Shown here in pieces: positions 44,022 to 52,705 of a DNA stretch of 64,000 nt (within the stretch, counting starts at the first letter, position 1; each line of letters begins with the position of its first letter). The DNA comes from Lentzea guizhouensis (lineage in GTDB: Bacteria; Actinomycetota; Actinomycetes; Mycobacteriales; Pseudonocardiaceae), in contig NZ_CP016793.1 in NCBI RefSeq assembly GCF_001701025.1, positions 3,782,001 to 3,846,000 of the forward strand, in the 5' to 3' direction. A program made the translations under genes and the position numbers. Below the pieces are notes generated by a model. It was not told the DNA's origin and searched no databases. It saw nothing but the letters and a program-made list of their open reading frames with translations.

Positions 44022-45257
44022 GTGATCCTGTGTCTCGACGTCGGTTCCACCTGGACGAAGGCCGCTCTCCTGACCGAGGAGGGCGAGCTGGTCCGCACGG
44101 GGCAGCACCCGACGACCCCGCCGGAGGTGCTGCACGGCATCGACGCGTTGCGCGAGACCGTCGGCGACGGCGAGGTCCTGGCGTGCTCGTCGGCCGGTGG
44201 TGGGCTGCGGCTCGCGGTCGTGGGGCAGGAACGCGTGGTGAGCGCGGAGGCCGGGTACCGGGTGGCGTTGAGCGCCGGAGCCAAGGTCGTGCACGTCAGC
44301 GCGGGGCCGGTCGACGTGAAGGCGGTGCGTGCGGCCGCGCCCGACCTCGTGCTGCTGGTGGGCGGCACGGACGGTGGCGACCAGTCGGTGTTGCTGCACA
44401 ACGCGCGCAAGCTCGCCCGTGTGGCCGTGCCGATCGTGCTGGCCGGCAACGTGGAGGCGCAGCCGGAAGCGTTGGAGCTGTTGAGGAACCGCACGGTCGT
44501 CGCCTGCCCGAACGTGCTCCCTGACGTCGGTCAGCTCGCCCCGGAACCCGCGCGCAAGGCGATCCGGGAGGCGTTCCTGGAGCACGTGATCGGCGGCAAG
44601 GGCCTGTCGAGGGGGTCGCGGTTCCGGCAGCTGGTGCGGGCCGTCACCCCGGACGCGGTGCTCAAGGGCGTGTCCCGGCTGGCCGCGCAGGACCGCGAGG
44701 GCGCGGTGCTGGTCGTGGACGTCGGCGGTGCCACCACGGACGTGTACTCCGCCGTGTCCACAGCGGACAGTGAGGGGATCGAGCGGACCGTTGCCCTGCC
44801 AGCGGATCGCCGCACGGTCGAGGGTGACCTCGGCATGCGCTGGTCGGCGCCGGGCGTGGTCGAAGAGGCCCACGCGGAACGCCTCACCACCGAGGACCTG
44901 ACCGCCGAGGCGCAGGAACGTGCCGAGAACGTCGGCTGGATCCCGGACGACCCGGCGGTCGACACCAAGCTCGCGTCGTTCGCGGCGATCCTGGCCGTCC
45001 GCCGGCACCTCCGGCAGGTCGACGGCCAGCTCGGCCCGCACGGCGCGGGGCTGCTCGTGTTGTCCGGCGGTGTGTTCCGGCACGCGGCGGACATCGCGCC
45101 GATCGAGGAGGCACTGCGGTCCGACCCGGTGCTGCGGCCGGTGCTGCGGACCGCGGAGATCACCGTGGACCGCGACTACGTGCTGGCACCGGTGGGCCTG
45201 CTCGCCGAGTCGGGGCGGCTCGAGGCCGCCGACCGACTGGCGAAACGGCTCAGCTGA
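44022..45257 (+). CDS. MutL-family protein (glutamate mutase accessory/reactivase-like ASKHA ATPase)
   Basis: 411 aa from GTG 44022. Actin-like ATPase motifs: phosphate-1 'LCLDVGSTWTKAALL', 'LVLLVGGTDGGDQSVLLHNA', phosphate-2 'VLVVDVGGATTDVYSAVS' and a C-terminal 'LLVLSGGVFRH' adenosine motif. Pfam MutL (not the mismatch-repair protein). In clostridia it is found with the B12-dependent glutamate mutase subunits. No mutS or mutE is in this window, so it is an orphan here. Substrate protein unknown. Confidence 0.85.
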   Translation: MILCLDVGSTWTKAALLTEEGELVRTGQHPTTPPEVLHGIDALRETVGDGEVLACSSAGGGLRLAVVGQERVVSAEAGYRVALSAGAKVVHVSAGPVDVKAVRAAAPDLVLLVGGTDGGDQSVLLHNARKLARVAVPIVLAGNVEAQPEALELLRNRTVVACPNVLPDVGQLAPEPARKAIREAFLEHVIGGKGLSRGSRFRQLVRAVTPDAVLKGVSRLAAQDREGAVLVVDVGGATTDVYSAVSTADSEGIERTVALPADRRTVEGDLGMRWSAPGVVEEAHAERLTTEDLTAEAQERAENVGWIPDDPAVDTKLASFAAILAVRRHLRQVDGQLGPHGAGLLVLSGGVFRHAADIAPIEEALRSDPVLRPVLRTAEITVDRDYVLAPVGLLAESGRLEAADRLAKRLS

Positions 45258-45477
45258 GCAGTTCTTCCGCGTCCTCGTCCACGAACTCCAGGAGGTCGCC
45301 GGGCTGGCACTCCAGCACCCGGCACATGGCTTCGAGCGTGCTGAACCGCACCGCCTTCGCGCGCCCGTTCTTCAGCACCGCGACGTTGGCCGGTGTCAGC
45401 CCGACCTTCTCCGCGAACTCGCCGACGCTCATCTTGCGCTTGGCCAGCTCGACGTCGATGCGCACGACGATGGCCAT
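45250..45477 (-). CDS. small XRE-family regulator (YozG-like)
   Basis: 75 aa. 'AKRKMSVGEFAEKVGLTPANVAVLKNGRAKAVRFSTLEAMCRVLECQPGDLLEF' is one HTH domain, nearly the whole protein. The ATG overlaps the stop of DUF2975 by 1 bp (TGATG). Such two-gene units (DUF2975-XRE) are common and probably self-regulating; the repeats ahead of DUF2975 are candidate sites. Confidence 0.88.
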   Translation of the reverse strand: MAIVVRIDVELAKRKMSVGEFAEKVGLTPANVAVLKNGRAKAVRFSTLEAMCRVLECQPGDLLEFVDEDAEELLS

Positions 45478-45956
45478 CAGATCACCGCTTCCATGTCGGC
45501 GCGCAACGTCGTCGCCCGCCGCAGCAGCGCCCGCATCACGATCATCACGAGCCCCACCACCGTGACACCGGTCGTCAGCAGGAACAGCAACAACGGCACG
45601 CCGGGGTCGTCCGCGTTGAAACCGACCCACAGGAACACCGTCACCAGCACCACCCAGCCCGCCGTGATCGCCCAGATCATCACGTCGACCCACTTGAGCG
45701 CGGCCTCCGTGAAGATCAGATCCTTGCGCACCAGCGTGAGCAGCTTCCACGTGGCGACCACCACGACCTGCACGCAGACCACCCAGAACACCGTGATGAT
45801 CGTCGCGGGCCACCTCAGGGCCGCGTCGTCCGGGTTCGTCTCCGCCATGTGCCGGAACTGGCCCGGCAACGACATCGTCTCGAACACGACCAGGATCCCG
45901 AAGAGGACCACGAGGAAGACCCGCAGGGCGGTCACCGCCCAACGTTCAGAAATCAT
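45477..45956 (-). CDS. DUF2975 membrane protein
   Basis: 159 aa from ATG 45956 (an ATG seven codons upstream would eat into the repeats). Four spans: ~10-30, ~55-75, ~95-115, ~120-140. The gene precedes and overlaps the small XRE gene. DUF2975 proteins with an XRE partner are widespread, with no known role. Confidence 0.83.
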   Translation of the reverse strand: MISERWAVTALRVFLVVLFGILVVFETMSLPGQFRHMAETNPDDAALRWPATIITVFWVVCVQVVVVATWKLLTLVRKDLIFTEAALKWVDVMIWAITAGWVVLVTVFLWVGFNADDPGVPLLLFLLTTGVTVVGLVMIVMRALLRRATTLRADMEAVI

Positions 45957-45965
45957 GCATCGAGT

Positions 45966-46003
45966 ATCGGTAGTCATCTATCGAAAGTCAATCGGTAGTG
46001 ATC
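45966..46003. repeat. ATCGGTAGTSATC direct repeats, candidate XRE sites
   Basis: ATCGGTAGTCATC (45966-45978) and ATCGGTAGTGATC (45991-46003), 25 bp apart, with TATCGA between them. They sit between the divergent DUF2975-XRE and TetR genes and could serve both. Confidence 0.45.
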
Positions 46004-46004
46004 G

Positions 46005-46035
46005 TGTTGCAACAGGTCTCTACAGTGATCGCTGT
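46005..46035 (+). promoter_or_regulatory. palindromes ahead of tetR gene
   Basis: TGTTGCAACA (46005-46014) is a perfect palindrome and ACAGTGATCGCTGT (46022-46035) a near one that covers the GTG start at 46034. Candidate autoregulatory operators. Confidence 0.4.
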
Positions 46036-46612
46036 GGGACTGCGTGAGCGCAAGAAGACCGAGACCCGAGCGGCGCTGGCGGCGGCCGCGTTGCGCCTCG
46101 CCCTGGAGAAGGGCGTCGACAACGTGCGCGTCGACGAGATCGCGGAGGCCGCGAACGTCTCGCCGCGCACCTACAACAACTACTTCCCGAGCCGCGACCA
46201 CGCGATCGTCGCGGGCATCACGGCGACGCGCGCGCTGCGGGTCACCGAGGCCCTGCGCGCCCGGCCGGCCGACGAGCCGCTGGTCGACTCGATCGTCGCC
46301 GCGTTCGCCGAGCAGTACCGCGAACCGCCGTCCGAGGCGCTCGCGTTGATCACCTCGACGCCGTCGTTGCGCGAGGCCTACCTGGACTCGGTGGACGTGC
46401 TCGAACCGCCGATCGCCGAGGTGGTCGGACAACGGCTGGGCAAGGACCCGCTCGGTGCGGCCGTGCTGGCCGCCGCGGTGTCGGCGGCGGCCAGGATCGC
46501 GGTGCAGCGGTGGGTGGACGTGCGGCCGTCCGGTCTGGTCGTGGTGCCGGCGGCGACCGTGGAGGAGCACCTGCGCGAGGCGATCGGCCACCTCGCGCCC
46601 GCTCTCACCTGA
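46034..46612 (+). CDS. TetR-family transcriptional regulator
   Basis: 192 aa from GTG 46034. 'TRAALAAAALRLALEKGVDNVRVDEIAEAANVSPRTYNNYFPSRDHAI' is the canonical TetR HTH at residues ~9-56. The C-terminal ligand domain is variable. Likely a local regulator; target could be itself or DUF2975. Confidence 0.92.
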   Translation: MGLRERKKTETRAALAAAALRLALEKGVDNVRVDEIAEAANVSPRTYNNYFPSRDHAIVAGITATRALRVTEALRARPADEPLVDSIVAAFAEQYREPPSEALALITSTPSLREAYLDSVDVLEPPIAEVVGQRLGKDPLGAAVLAAAVSAAARIAVQRWVDVRPSGLVVVPAATVEEHLREAIGHLAPALT

Positions 46613-47132
46613 GCTCGTCGCGCAGCACGCACATCAGCAGCTCGTCGTGCCACTCGCCGTCGCGGAAGAACGCCTCGCGCAGCCGCCCGTCGACCTGGAA
46701 GCCGATCTTCTTGTAGGACTTGACCGCGCGCTCGTTCGCCTCGACGACGGTGAGCTCGATCGAGTGCAGCCGCATGGTGTCGAACCCGTACCGGCAGGCC
46801 GTGCGCAGGGCGTCCGTGCCGTAGCCGCCGCCCCAGTACTCCTTCTCGCCCAGGTAGATGTCGACCTGCGCGCGGGCGTTGACCGGGTCCGCGTCCCGCA
46901 GCACGACCACGCCGATGAGCCGGCCCTGCTCCTCCAGCGTCTCGATGCAGAAGGTGACCTTCTCGTACGAGTTGTCGCTGCGGTCGGCGAAGCGCTTGCG
47001 GACAGCCGCCAGCGACTCGTGGAAGTAGCTCTGCAGCCAGCGCATGACGTCCTCGTCGTTGTGCCAGCGATAGAACGCGTCGGCGTCCTCCGGCTCGACA
47101 GGACGCAGGCGGACGAGTTCCCCGGTCAGCAT
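46605..47132 (-). CDS. GNAT-family N-acetyltransferase
   Basis: 175 aa, ATG start. RimJ/RimL-like: 'LVRLRPVEPEDADAFYRW', 'DIYLGEKEYWGGGYGTDALR' (acetyl-CoA loop) near 92, 'LHSIELTVVEANERAVKSYKKIGF' near 122, 'GEWHDELLMCVLRDE' at the end. Ends 8 bp inside the convergent TetR gene. Acceptor unknown. Confidence 0.92.
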   Translation of the reverse strand: MLTGELVRLRPVEPEDADAFYRWHNDEDVMRWLQSYFHESLAAVRKRFADRSDNSYEKVTFCIETLEEQGRLIGVVVLRDADPVNARAQVDIYLGEKEYWGGGYGTDALRTACRYGFDTMRLHSIELTVVEANERAVKSYKKIGFQVDGRLREAFFRDGEWHDELLMCVLRDELR

Positions 47133-47135
47133 GTT

Positions 47136-47446
47136 CTAGAGCCTCCAACGAGATCGGACGACGCCATCGTCGTCGGGTAGCACCGCCACGAGCAGCGGGT
47201 GGTGCTCGTGGGCGTGGATCGAGTTCGCCATCGCGCCGCGGGCCTGGGCGAGCCGCGGGTACAGGTCCAGATGATCGTCCGAGTCGGCCAGCGTCGTGTG
47301 GAAGCGGCCGTCGACGTCGAGCTCCGGCCACACCAGCAGGCCCGCACGCGGCGTGAGCCGGTGGCGTCCTCGGGACCGTCGTACCCGGAGGCGCCGTAAT
47401 CCTCCGGGTCGTACTTGGTCACCGCGTAGCCGAATTCGACGAGCAC
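47136..47446 (-). pseudogene. small hypothetical protein, apparent frameshift
   Basis: Begins at GTG 47446 'MLVEFGYAVTKYDPEDYGASGYDGPEDA', then continues only in the -1/+2 frame near 47360 with 'RLTPRAGLLVWPELDVDG', 'AQARGAMANSIHAHEH' and 'LLVAVLPDDDG', stop at 47136. Joined it gives ~103 residues. Whether this is an indel error or a broken gene cannot be told from sequence. Confidence 0.55.
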
Positions 47447-47455
47447 CTGCGCAGG

Positions 47456-49855
47456 TTAGGAGCCGCCGAGGGGGTCCCGCGAGCCGATATTCGGCTTGCG
47501 CGCGAACGGCAGCGACGGCGGCTCCGGCGTGTCCACCTGCATCAGCCCGGCCGCGATCGCCACGGCCCGGTCCCACTCCGGGTCCGAGGTGTAGTCGGAG
47601 TGCGCGGACACCCCGGACTTCCAGCGCCGGCCGGGGAACGGGCCCCGCTGCGGGTCCGGCAGCCAGTGGTCGCCGCCGAGCACCAACGCGCCGGTCGGCC
47701 CGCGCAACGCCGGTGCCAGCGCGCCTCCGAGCCGTCCTCGCGGTAGCCGGCGCCGAGCAGCATGCCGTTGAACACCTGCCGCCGCCACGTCATCACCGCG
47801 CCGCCAATGGGTCCGTGCCCCGGCACAGCGCGCCAGCGGCCGTCGAGCCCGCCGGCCAGCCGCGAGCGACGCGTGCGGCACCACCGCCGGGAACGCCCGC
47901 GGGTAGGCCCACTGCAGCTGCGACCCGGCGGTGACGAGCCCGATGCGTTCGCGGTCGTGCGGCGGCAACGACTCCAGCAACCGCGCCGCCGCGACGGCGA
48001 CGAGCAGCGAACCCTGTGAGTGTCCACAGAGGACCACGCGGGCGCCGGGGTCGCGCAGGTGGTCCTCGACCCGCGACACCAGCTCCGGCACGACCTTCAG
48101 CGCGTAGCAGGGCGGCACGATCGGGTGGGCCTCGCGCGGCCAGAACTGGGCGATGTCGGCGATGATCCCGAGCCGCCGTCCCGACTCCGGCTGCCGCGCC
48201 GCCAGGTAGACCGCGCGCAGCAACGACACCGCGAGCAGGCCGAGCACACCGACGCCGAATGCCGAGAACGGCCGGGTCCACGCCGCGAGCGGCACGTCCT
48301 GCACCCGCAGGACCGTCGCGATCACGGCACCGGTGAACAGCACGAACGCCACGATCATGATCAGGTGGTGGCCGTGGTTGCGTTCCCAGCGCGCCCACCA
48401 CCACGCCCGCGTGGCGGCACGGAGGTCGCGCATCCGGCCGGAGTGCAGCAGCGACGCTTCACGCGCCCACAGCTTGCCCTTGCGGAACGCCCGCCAGCGC
48501 ACCATGCCCGTGAACGACGCCACCGCGAACGTGCTCAGCAGCGCCAACGCCCCCGCCACACCCCACAGCACCGTGATGTAGTCGTACCCGATCGGCAGCT
48601 CCAGCTCCTCGCCGAGCGCCTTGCGCACCGGCAGCGCGATCCCGGCACCGAACCCGCCGCCCAGCAGCCCCGCGATCGCGAGGATCGGCGCCGCGAACCA
48701 GCCACCCGCCCACGGCCGCAGCTCGCGCGGCAGTTCCTTCCACGTCGCGCGCGCCGCCATCGCCGCGGGCACCAGCATGAGCCCGAACAGCACCAGCACG
48801 AACGCCATCAGCAACGCGATCACCTGCACGGTCACGTCGGCGCCGGGCACCCGGTTCGGCAGCTGTTCCTGCAGACCGGCCGTGACCACCACCAGCACCA
48901 CCGAGAGCGCCAGGAACACCCGTCGCGGCTTGCGCGCCAACGCCGCCCGCAGCCACCGCCCGCCGCGGTGGGGAGCGCCGCCGGTCGGGTCGTCCAGCAA
49001 CAGCGCGCTGAGCAGGCACAGCCCGATGAACACCAGCGCCACGACCCACGTCACGGTGATCGCGACGCCCATCGGTCCCGAAGCCGTGAGCTGCTTCAAC
49101 GGCCCGCCCAACGCGATCAGCGAAGCCGTCGCCAACGCCATCACGACGTGCAACGAGCGCAGCGCCGGCGTGTCCGGGTCGGTCGCCACGTGTGCGCCGG
49201 GCAGCCCGGAGGACGGCTGGCGCTCCTCCTTCTCCGCCTCGGCGATCTCGCGGCGTTCGATCCGCCACTCGACGTGCGAGATCCGGCGCATCACGGCGAC
49301 GAGCGCGACGATTGGGAGAAGTCCTAGAAACGTCCGAAACCAGGGAAAAGCCCGTGCTTCGGCCGGAATGCTGGTCAGGCAGGAGGAGCCGGGGCGCAGG
49401 CACTGACCGGCGAGCAGGTCGAGGCTCACCACCGAGACCTGGGCGACCAGCAGTGCCGTGAGCAGCAGCGCGAACACCCGCAGCAACGACCGCAGACCCA
49501 GCCCCAGCAGGTGCGCTGGCAGGTTCCGATCGGGGACGGGAGGCAACATCCAGTGGGCGACGTTGGCGATGCTGAACGGGAAGAGCAGCGCCCACGTGGC
49601 TTTGGCCACACCACCGGACGTCATCCCACCCCAGAGGTACCCCTCGACGACGCGGGTGACCGGCCGTCCCTCCGTCTGCAGGACGGGGCCGGGTGCCGGC
49701 CTGCGGAGTCTGTCGGCGGGACGCACGATGCGCCCGAGCCCGTCTCCCGCCACGTCCACGGCAGCGACGGCGTCGACCAGCGTCTGCGGCGTCGTCCCCT
49801 GCACGCCGTGCACCCGCAGTTCGACGACCCGTGTGTCCGGGCCCGCAATCAACAC
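47456..49855 (-). CDS. multi-span membrane protein with split alpha/beta-hydrolase domain
   Basis: 799 codons, GTG start. N-terminus 'VVELRVHGVQGTTPQTLVDA' looks like the first strand and oxyanion HG loop of a lipase-like hydrolase. Then ~11 spans (residues ~80-560). The nucleophile elbow 'VVLCGHSQGSLLVAVAAARLL' (GxSxG, ~610) follows in the same chain, so the hydrolase is interrupted by the membrane region. C-terminal ~130 residues contain two compensating shifts (47.70-47.88 kb): the segment ending 'RWRAVPGHGP...VMTWRRQVFNGMLLG' is in another frame, before the chain resumes at 'GPTGALVLGGDHWLPDP'. Confidence 0.75.
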   Translation of the reverse strand: MLIAGPDTRVVELRVHGVQGTTPQTLVDAVAAVDVAGDGLGRIVRPADRLRRPAPGPVLQTEGRPVTRVVEGYLWGGMTSGGVAKATWALLFPFSIANVAHWMLPPVPDRNLPAHLLGLGLRSLLRVFALLLTALLVAQVSVVSLDLLAGQCLRPGSSCLTSIPAEARAFPWFRTFLGLLPIVALVAVMRRISHVEWRIERREIAEAEKEERQPSSGLPGAHVATDPDTPALRSLHVVMALATASLIALGGPLKQLTASGPMGVAITVTWVVALVFIGLCLLSALLLDDPTGGAPHRGGRWLRAALARKPRRVFLALSVVLVVVTAGLQEQLPNRVPGADVTVQVIALLMAFVLVLFGLMLVPAAMAARATWKELPRELRPWAGGWFAAPILAIAGLLGGGFGAGIALPVRKALGEELELPIGYDYITVLWGVAGALALLSTFAVASFTGMVRWRAFRKGKLWAREASLLHSGRMRDLRAATRAWWWARWERNHGHHLIMIVAFVLFTGAVIATVLRVQDVPLAAWTRPFSAFGVGVLGLLAVSLLRAVYLAARQPESGRRLGIIADIAQFWPREAHPIVPPCYALKVVPELVSRVEDHLRDPGARVVLCGHSQGSLLVAVAAARLLESLPPHDRERIGLVTAGSQLQWAYPRAFPAVVPHASLAAGRRARRPLARCAGARTHWRRGDDVAAAGVQRHAARRRLPRGRLGGALAPALRGPTGALVLGGDHWLPDPQRGPFPGRRWKSGVSAHSDYTSDPEWDRAVAIAAGLMQVDTPEPPSLPFARKPNIGSRDPLGGS

Positions 49856-49954
49856 CCGAGACCTCCCTCACCCAGCGTGGGGGTCATAGTGGTGCATTGT
49901 GCGGGCGGTATGGTCGCACGACACCCTCTCTGAAGTGCCTTGGAGGACTTCGCA

Positions 49955-51418
49955 ATGACCGCCGACCGCTTGCAGACCCGCAACGGCATCGACTTCGCTG
50001 TGGCCGACCTGTCACTTCACGAGTTCGGCCGCAAGGAGATCCGTCTCGCCGAGCACGAGATGCCCGGCCTCATGGCGTTCCGCCGCGAGTACTCCGGTGT
50101 GCACCCCCTGAAGGGCGCCCGCATCTCCGGCTCGCTGCACATGACCATCCAGACGGCCGTGCTGATCGAGACGCTGGTCGACCTGGGCGCCGAGGTGCGC
50201 TGGGCCTCCTGCAACATCTTCTCGACCCAGGACCACGCGGCCGCGGCCGTCGTCGTCGGCCCCCACGGCACCGAGGAGGAGCCGAAGGGCGTCGCCTGCT
50301 TCGCCTGGAAGGGCGAGACGCTGCCGGAGTACTGGTGGACGTGCGAGCAGATGCTGACCTGGCCCGACGGCAAGGGCCCGAACATGATCCTGGACGACGG
50401 CGGCGACGCGACGCTGCTGGTCCACAAGGGTGTGCAGTACGAAGCGGCCGGCGTCGTCCCGGCCGCCTCCGAGGACGACTCGGAGGAGTGGGCGATCGTC
50501 CTGGAGACGCTGCGCGCGTCGCTGGAGAAGGACGGCAAGAAGTGGACGAACATCGCCGAGGACATCCGCGGCGTCACCGAGGAGACCACGACGGGCGTCA
50601 TGCGCCTGTACCAGCTGGCCGCCGCCGGTGAGCTGCTCTTCCCCGCGATCAACGTCAACGACGCCGTCACCAAGTCGAAGTTCGACAACCGCTACGGCAT
50701 CCGCCACTCGCTGATCGACGGCATCAACCGCGGCACCGACGTCCTGATCGGCGGCAAGGTCGCGGTCGTCTGCGGCTACGGCGACGTCGGCAAGGGCTCC
50801 GCCGAGTCCCTGCGCGGTCAGGGCGCCCGCGTCATCGTCACCGAGATCGACCCGATCTGCGCCCTGCAGGCCGCCATGGACGGCTACCAGGTCGCCAAGC
50901 TCGAGTCCGTCCTCCCGATCGCCGACATCGTCATCACGACGACCGGCAACAAGGACGTCGTCACCGTCGAGCACATGGCCCAGATGAAGCACCAGGCGAT
51001 CCTGGGCAACGTCGGCCACTTCGACAACGAGCTCGACATGGCCGGTCTGCAGCGCTACCCCGGCATCCGCAGGAACAACATCAAGCCGCAGGTCGACGAG
51101 TGGATCTTCCCGTCGGGCCGCACCATCATCGTGCTGTCCGAGGGCCGCCTGATGAACCTGGGCAACGCCACCGGCCACCCCTCGTTCGTCATGTCGAACT
51201 CCTTCTCCAACCAGGTGATCGCTCAGATCGAGCTGTTCACCAAGCACAAGGAGTACGACAACGAGGTCTACCGCCTCCCCAAGGTGCTCGACGAGAAGGT
51301 CGCGCGCATCCACCTCGAGGCGCTGGGCGGCGAGCTGACCAAGCTCACCAAGGAGCAGGCGGAGTACATCGACGTGGACGTCGAGGGCCCGTACAAGCCG
51401 GAGCACTACCGCTACTGA
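49955..51418 (+). CDS. sahH: adenosylhomocysteinase (S-adenosyl-L-homocysteine hydrolase)
   Basis: 487 aa from ATG 49955 after TGGAGGA; a TTG five codons earlier is in frame but lies in that site. Splits SAH into homocysteine and adenosine, recycling the methyl cycle. '[24 protein letters not shown]' near 60, 'TEETTTGV' near 210, NAD-binding '[16 protein letters not shown]' near 272, '[11 protein letters not shown]' near 350, '[17 protein letters not shown]' near 400, C-terminal 'PYKPEHYRY' that caps the partner subunit. Has the extra internal segment of the mycobacterial type. Confidence 0.98.
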   Translation: MTADRLQTRNGIDFAVADLSLHEFGRKEIRLAEHEMPGLMAFRREYSGVHPLKGARISGSLHMTIQTAVLIETLVDLGAEVRWASCNIFSTQDHAAAAVVVGPHGTEEEPKGVACFAWKGETLPEYWWTCEQMLTWPDGKGPNMILDDGGDATLLVHKGVQYEAAGVVPAASEDDSEEWAIVLETLRASLEKDGKKWTNIAEDIRGVTEETTTGVMRLYQLAAAGELLFPAINVNDAVTKSKFDNRYGIRHSLIDGINRGTDVLIGGKVAVVCGYGDVGKGSAESLRGQGARVIVTEIDPICALQAAMDGYQVAKLESVLPIADIVITTTGNKDVVTVEHMAQMKHQAILGNVGHFDNELDMAGLQRYPGIRRNNIKPQVDEWIFPSGRTIIVLSEGRLMNLGNATGHPSFVMSNSFSNQVIAQIELFTKHKEYDNEVYRLPKVLDEKVARIHLEALGGELTKLTKEQAEYIDVDVEGPYKPEHYRY

Positions 51419-51426
51419 TCTGCCTT

Positions 51427-51463
51427 CGACGAGCCCTCGCCCCTTCCGGGTGAGGGCTCGTCG
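51427..51463 (+). terminator. terminator of sahH
   Basis: CGACGAGCCCTC (51427-51438) pairs perfectly with 51452-51463 (12 bp), 13-nt loop, followed by CCTTTCT. Nine nt after the sahH stop. Confidence 0.8.
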
Positions 51464-51482
51464 CCTTTCTCGGGGGACTGCA

Positions 51483-52088
51483 GTGTTCGAACGTTTCACG
51501 GCCACGTACCCGCTGGACTCCGGCGAGCCCTCGCCACCAGCCGACGTCACGCCACTTCGCCAGGTCCCAGGCCTCGCCGAACTGGTCGTGCTCGCCGCCG
51601 GCTGCTCGTTCGGCGACGGTGTCCTCCGCGTGTTCACCGAGGACGAGGCCCGGCGCGCCCAAGGTTTGGCGAACCTCATGTTCCCGGAATGGGCACCGCG
51701 CCTGCGCCCGTTCGCCCAAGACTGGCTCGGCCGCCTGTACGCCCTCGACCTGCACAGGGGCGCACTGCTGCTCCTGCTGGAGCCGGGCTCCGGCGGCGTC
51801 TTCGAGCTCGACGGCACCATCCCGGACCTGTTCGACCAGATCGTCGACGACCCGGACACGTTCCTCGCTCTTGACCTCTTCACCCCCTGGCGCGCGGCGC
51901 ACCCGGAGCCGTTGCCGACCGGTACGTGCGTGGGCTTCAAGACACCGCTGTTCCTGGGTGGCGACGGCACGGTGGAGAACCTCGAGGTCATCGACGAAGA
52001 GGTCTACTGGTCGGTTCACGGACAGCTGTGGGCGCAGGTGAAGGACCTCCCGCCGGGCACGCCGATCAGCGGCGTCGAGATCAGCTGA
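51483..52088 (+). CDS. Tdi1/GAD-like immunity-type protein
   Basis: 201 aa from GTG 51483 with no strong ribosome-binding site. The C-terminal half ('LDLFTPWRAAHPEPLPTGT', 'FKTPLFLGGDGTVENLEVIDEEVYW') resembles the T6SS immunity Tdi1/DUF1851 family: a GAD-like domain of SMI1-type folds. Nearby there is no toxin or T6SS gene, and in actinobacteria such proteins often stand alone. Followed by an unrelated small protein gene after 13 nt. Confidence 0.72.
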   Translation: MFERFTATYPLDSGEPSPPADVTPLRQVPGLAELVVLAAGCSFGDGVLRVFTEDEARRAQGLANLMFPEWAPRLRPFAQDWLGRLYALDLHRGALLLLLEPGSGGVFELDGTIPDLFDQIVDDPDTFLALDLFTPWRAAHPEPLPTGTCVGFKTPLFLGGDGTVENLEVIDEEVYWSVHGQLWAQVKDLPPGTPISGVEIS

Positions 52089-52101
52089 AGGGATCGGCCG
52101 G

Positions 52102-52542
52102 ATGGGATTCTTCGGCACCTATGCCTACGAGAACGGCTCCTGGACGACGCTGTCCGAGGGCGAGCTGCCGCCGCTGACCGAGCCGTGGCTGTGGCTCGAC
52201 ATCCACGACAGCGACATCACCTCGGTCGTCTACGCACCTCCCGGCCCTGGCACCGGTGTCGCCTACCTGGGGATGACGCCGCGGACGTACTTCGAGAACC
52301 CCGGGGCGTCGGATCCGACGGACGTGGCTCGGGAGGCGGCCGGGCTGGCGGCGTGGGCGTCTTCGGAGGTCTCGGCCGAGGAGATCCGCGGGTTCCTGGC
52401 CGAGGACGAGGACCCGGACTCCTTCGAGTGGGACGAGGAGGAGGACGTGGACGCGATCGACGACGCCGAGGTGTTCGTCGAGGTCAAGACGGCGCGGTTC
52501 CTCAAGGTGATGGGGTTGCCGGTGCCGTACCAGCTCAGCTGA
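52102..52542 (+). CDS. acidic hypothetical protein
   Basis: 146 aa, ATG start 13 nt after the Tdi1-like gene. 'MGFFGTYAYENGSW' and 'PWLWLDIHDSDITSVVYAP' suggest a small beta fold; the C-terminal third is very acidic ('DEDPDSFEWDEEEDVDAIDD'). No family recognised. Likely co-transcribed with the upstream immunity-like gene. Confidence 0.7.
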   Translation: MGFFGTYAYENGSWTTLSEGELPPLTEPWLWLDIHDSDITSVVYAPPGPGTGVAYLGMTPRTYFENPGASDPTDVAREAAGLAAWASSEVSAEEIRGFLAEDEDPDSFEWDEEEDVDAIDDAEVFVEVKTARFLKVMGLPVPYQLS

Positions 52543-52705
52543 TGAACGCCCGCCAGGCCTCGACGCTGAACTCCAGCTCGGGGCCAGCGGTGTTCTTGGA
52601 GTCACGCACGCGCACGGCCTCGGCGAACGCCACTTCGACGCAGTCGTCCTCGACGGCGTCGCCACCGCTGTAGCTGCTCTTACGCCAGGTGCAGTCTCCG
52701 GCCAC
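52535..52705 (-). CDS. DUF397 family protein
   Basis: 56 aa from GTG 52705. 'WRKSSYSGGDAVEDDCVEVA' and 'VRVRDSKNTAGPELEFSVEAWRAFI' are the DUF397 hallmarks. Its start lies 26 bp inside the end of the XRE gene, so coupled. DUF397-XRE pairs are linked to development (WhiJ/AbaA-like) in Streptomyces. Ends 8 bp inside the convergent gene. Confidence 0.92.
   Translation of the reverse strand: MAGDCTWRKSSYSGGDAVEDDCVEVAFAEAVRVRDSKNTAGPELEFSVEAWRAFIS

Noticed and set aside
49856..49954. SAH riboswitch upstream of sahH
   Set aside because: Only ~99 bp, no conserved SAH-aptamer core could be traced.
50012..51991. 659-codon frame antisense to sahH
   Set aside because: Low-complexity Asp/Val/Leu/Arg product; sahH motifs are complete on the other strand.
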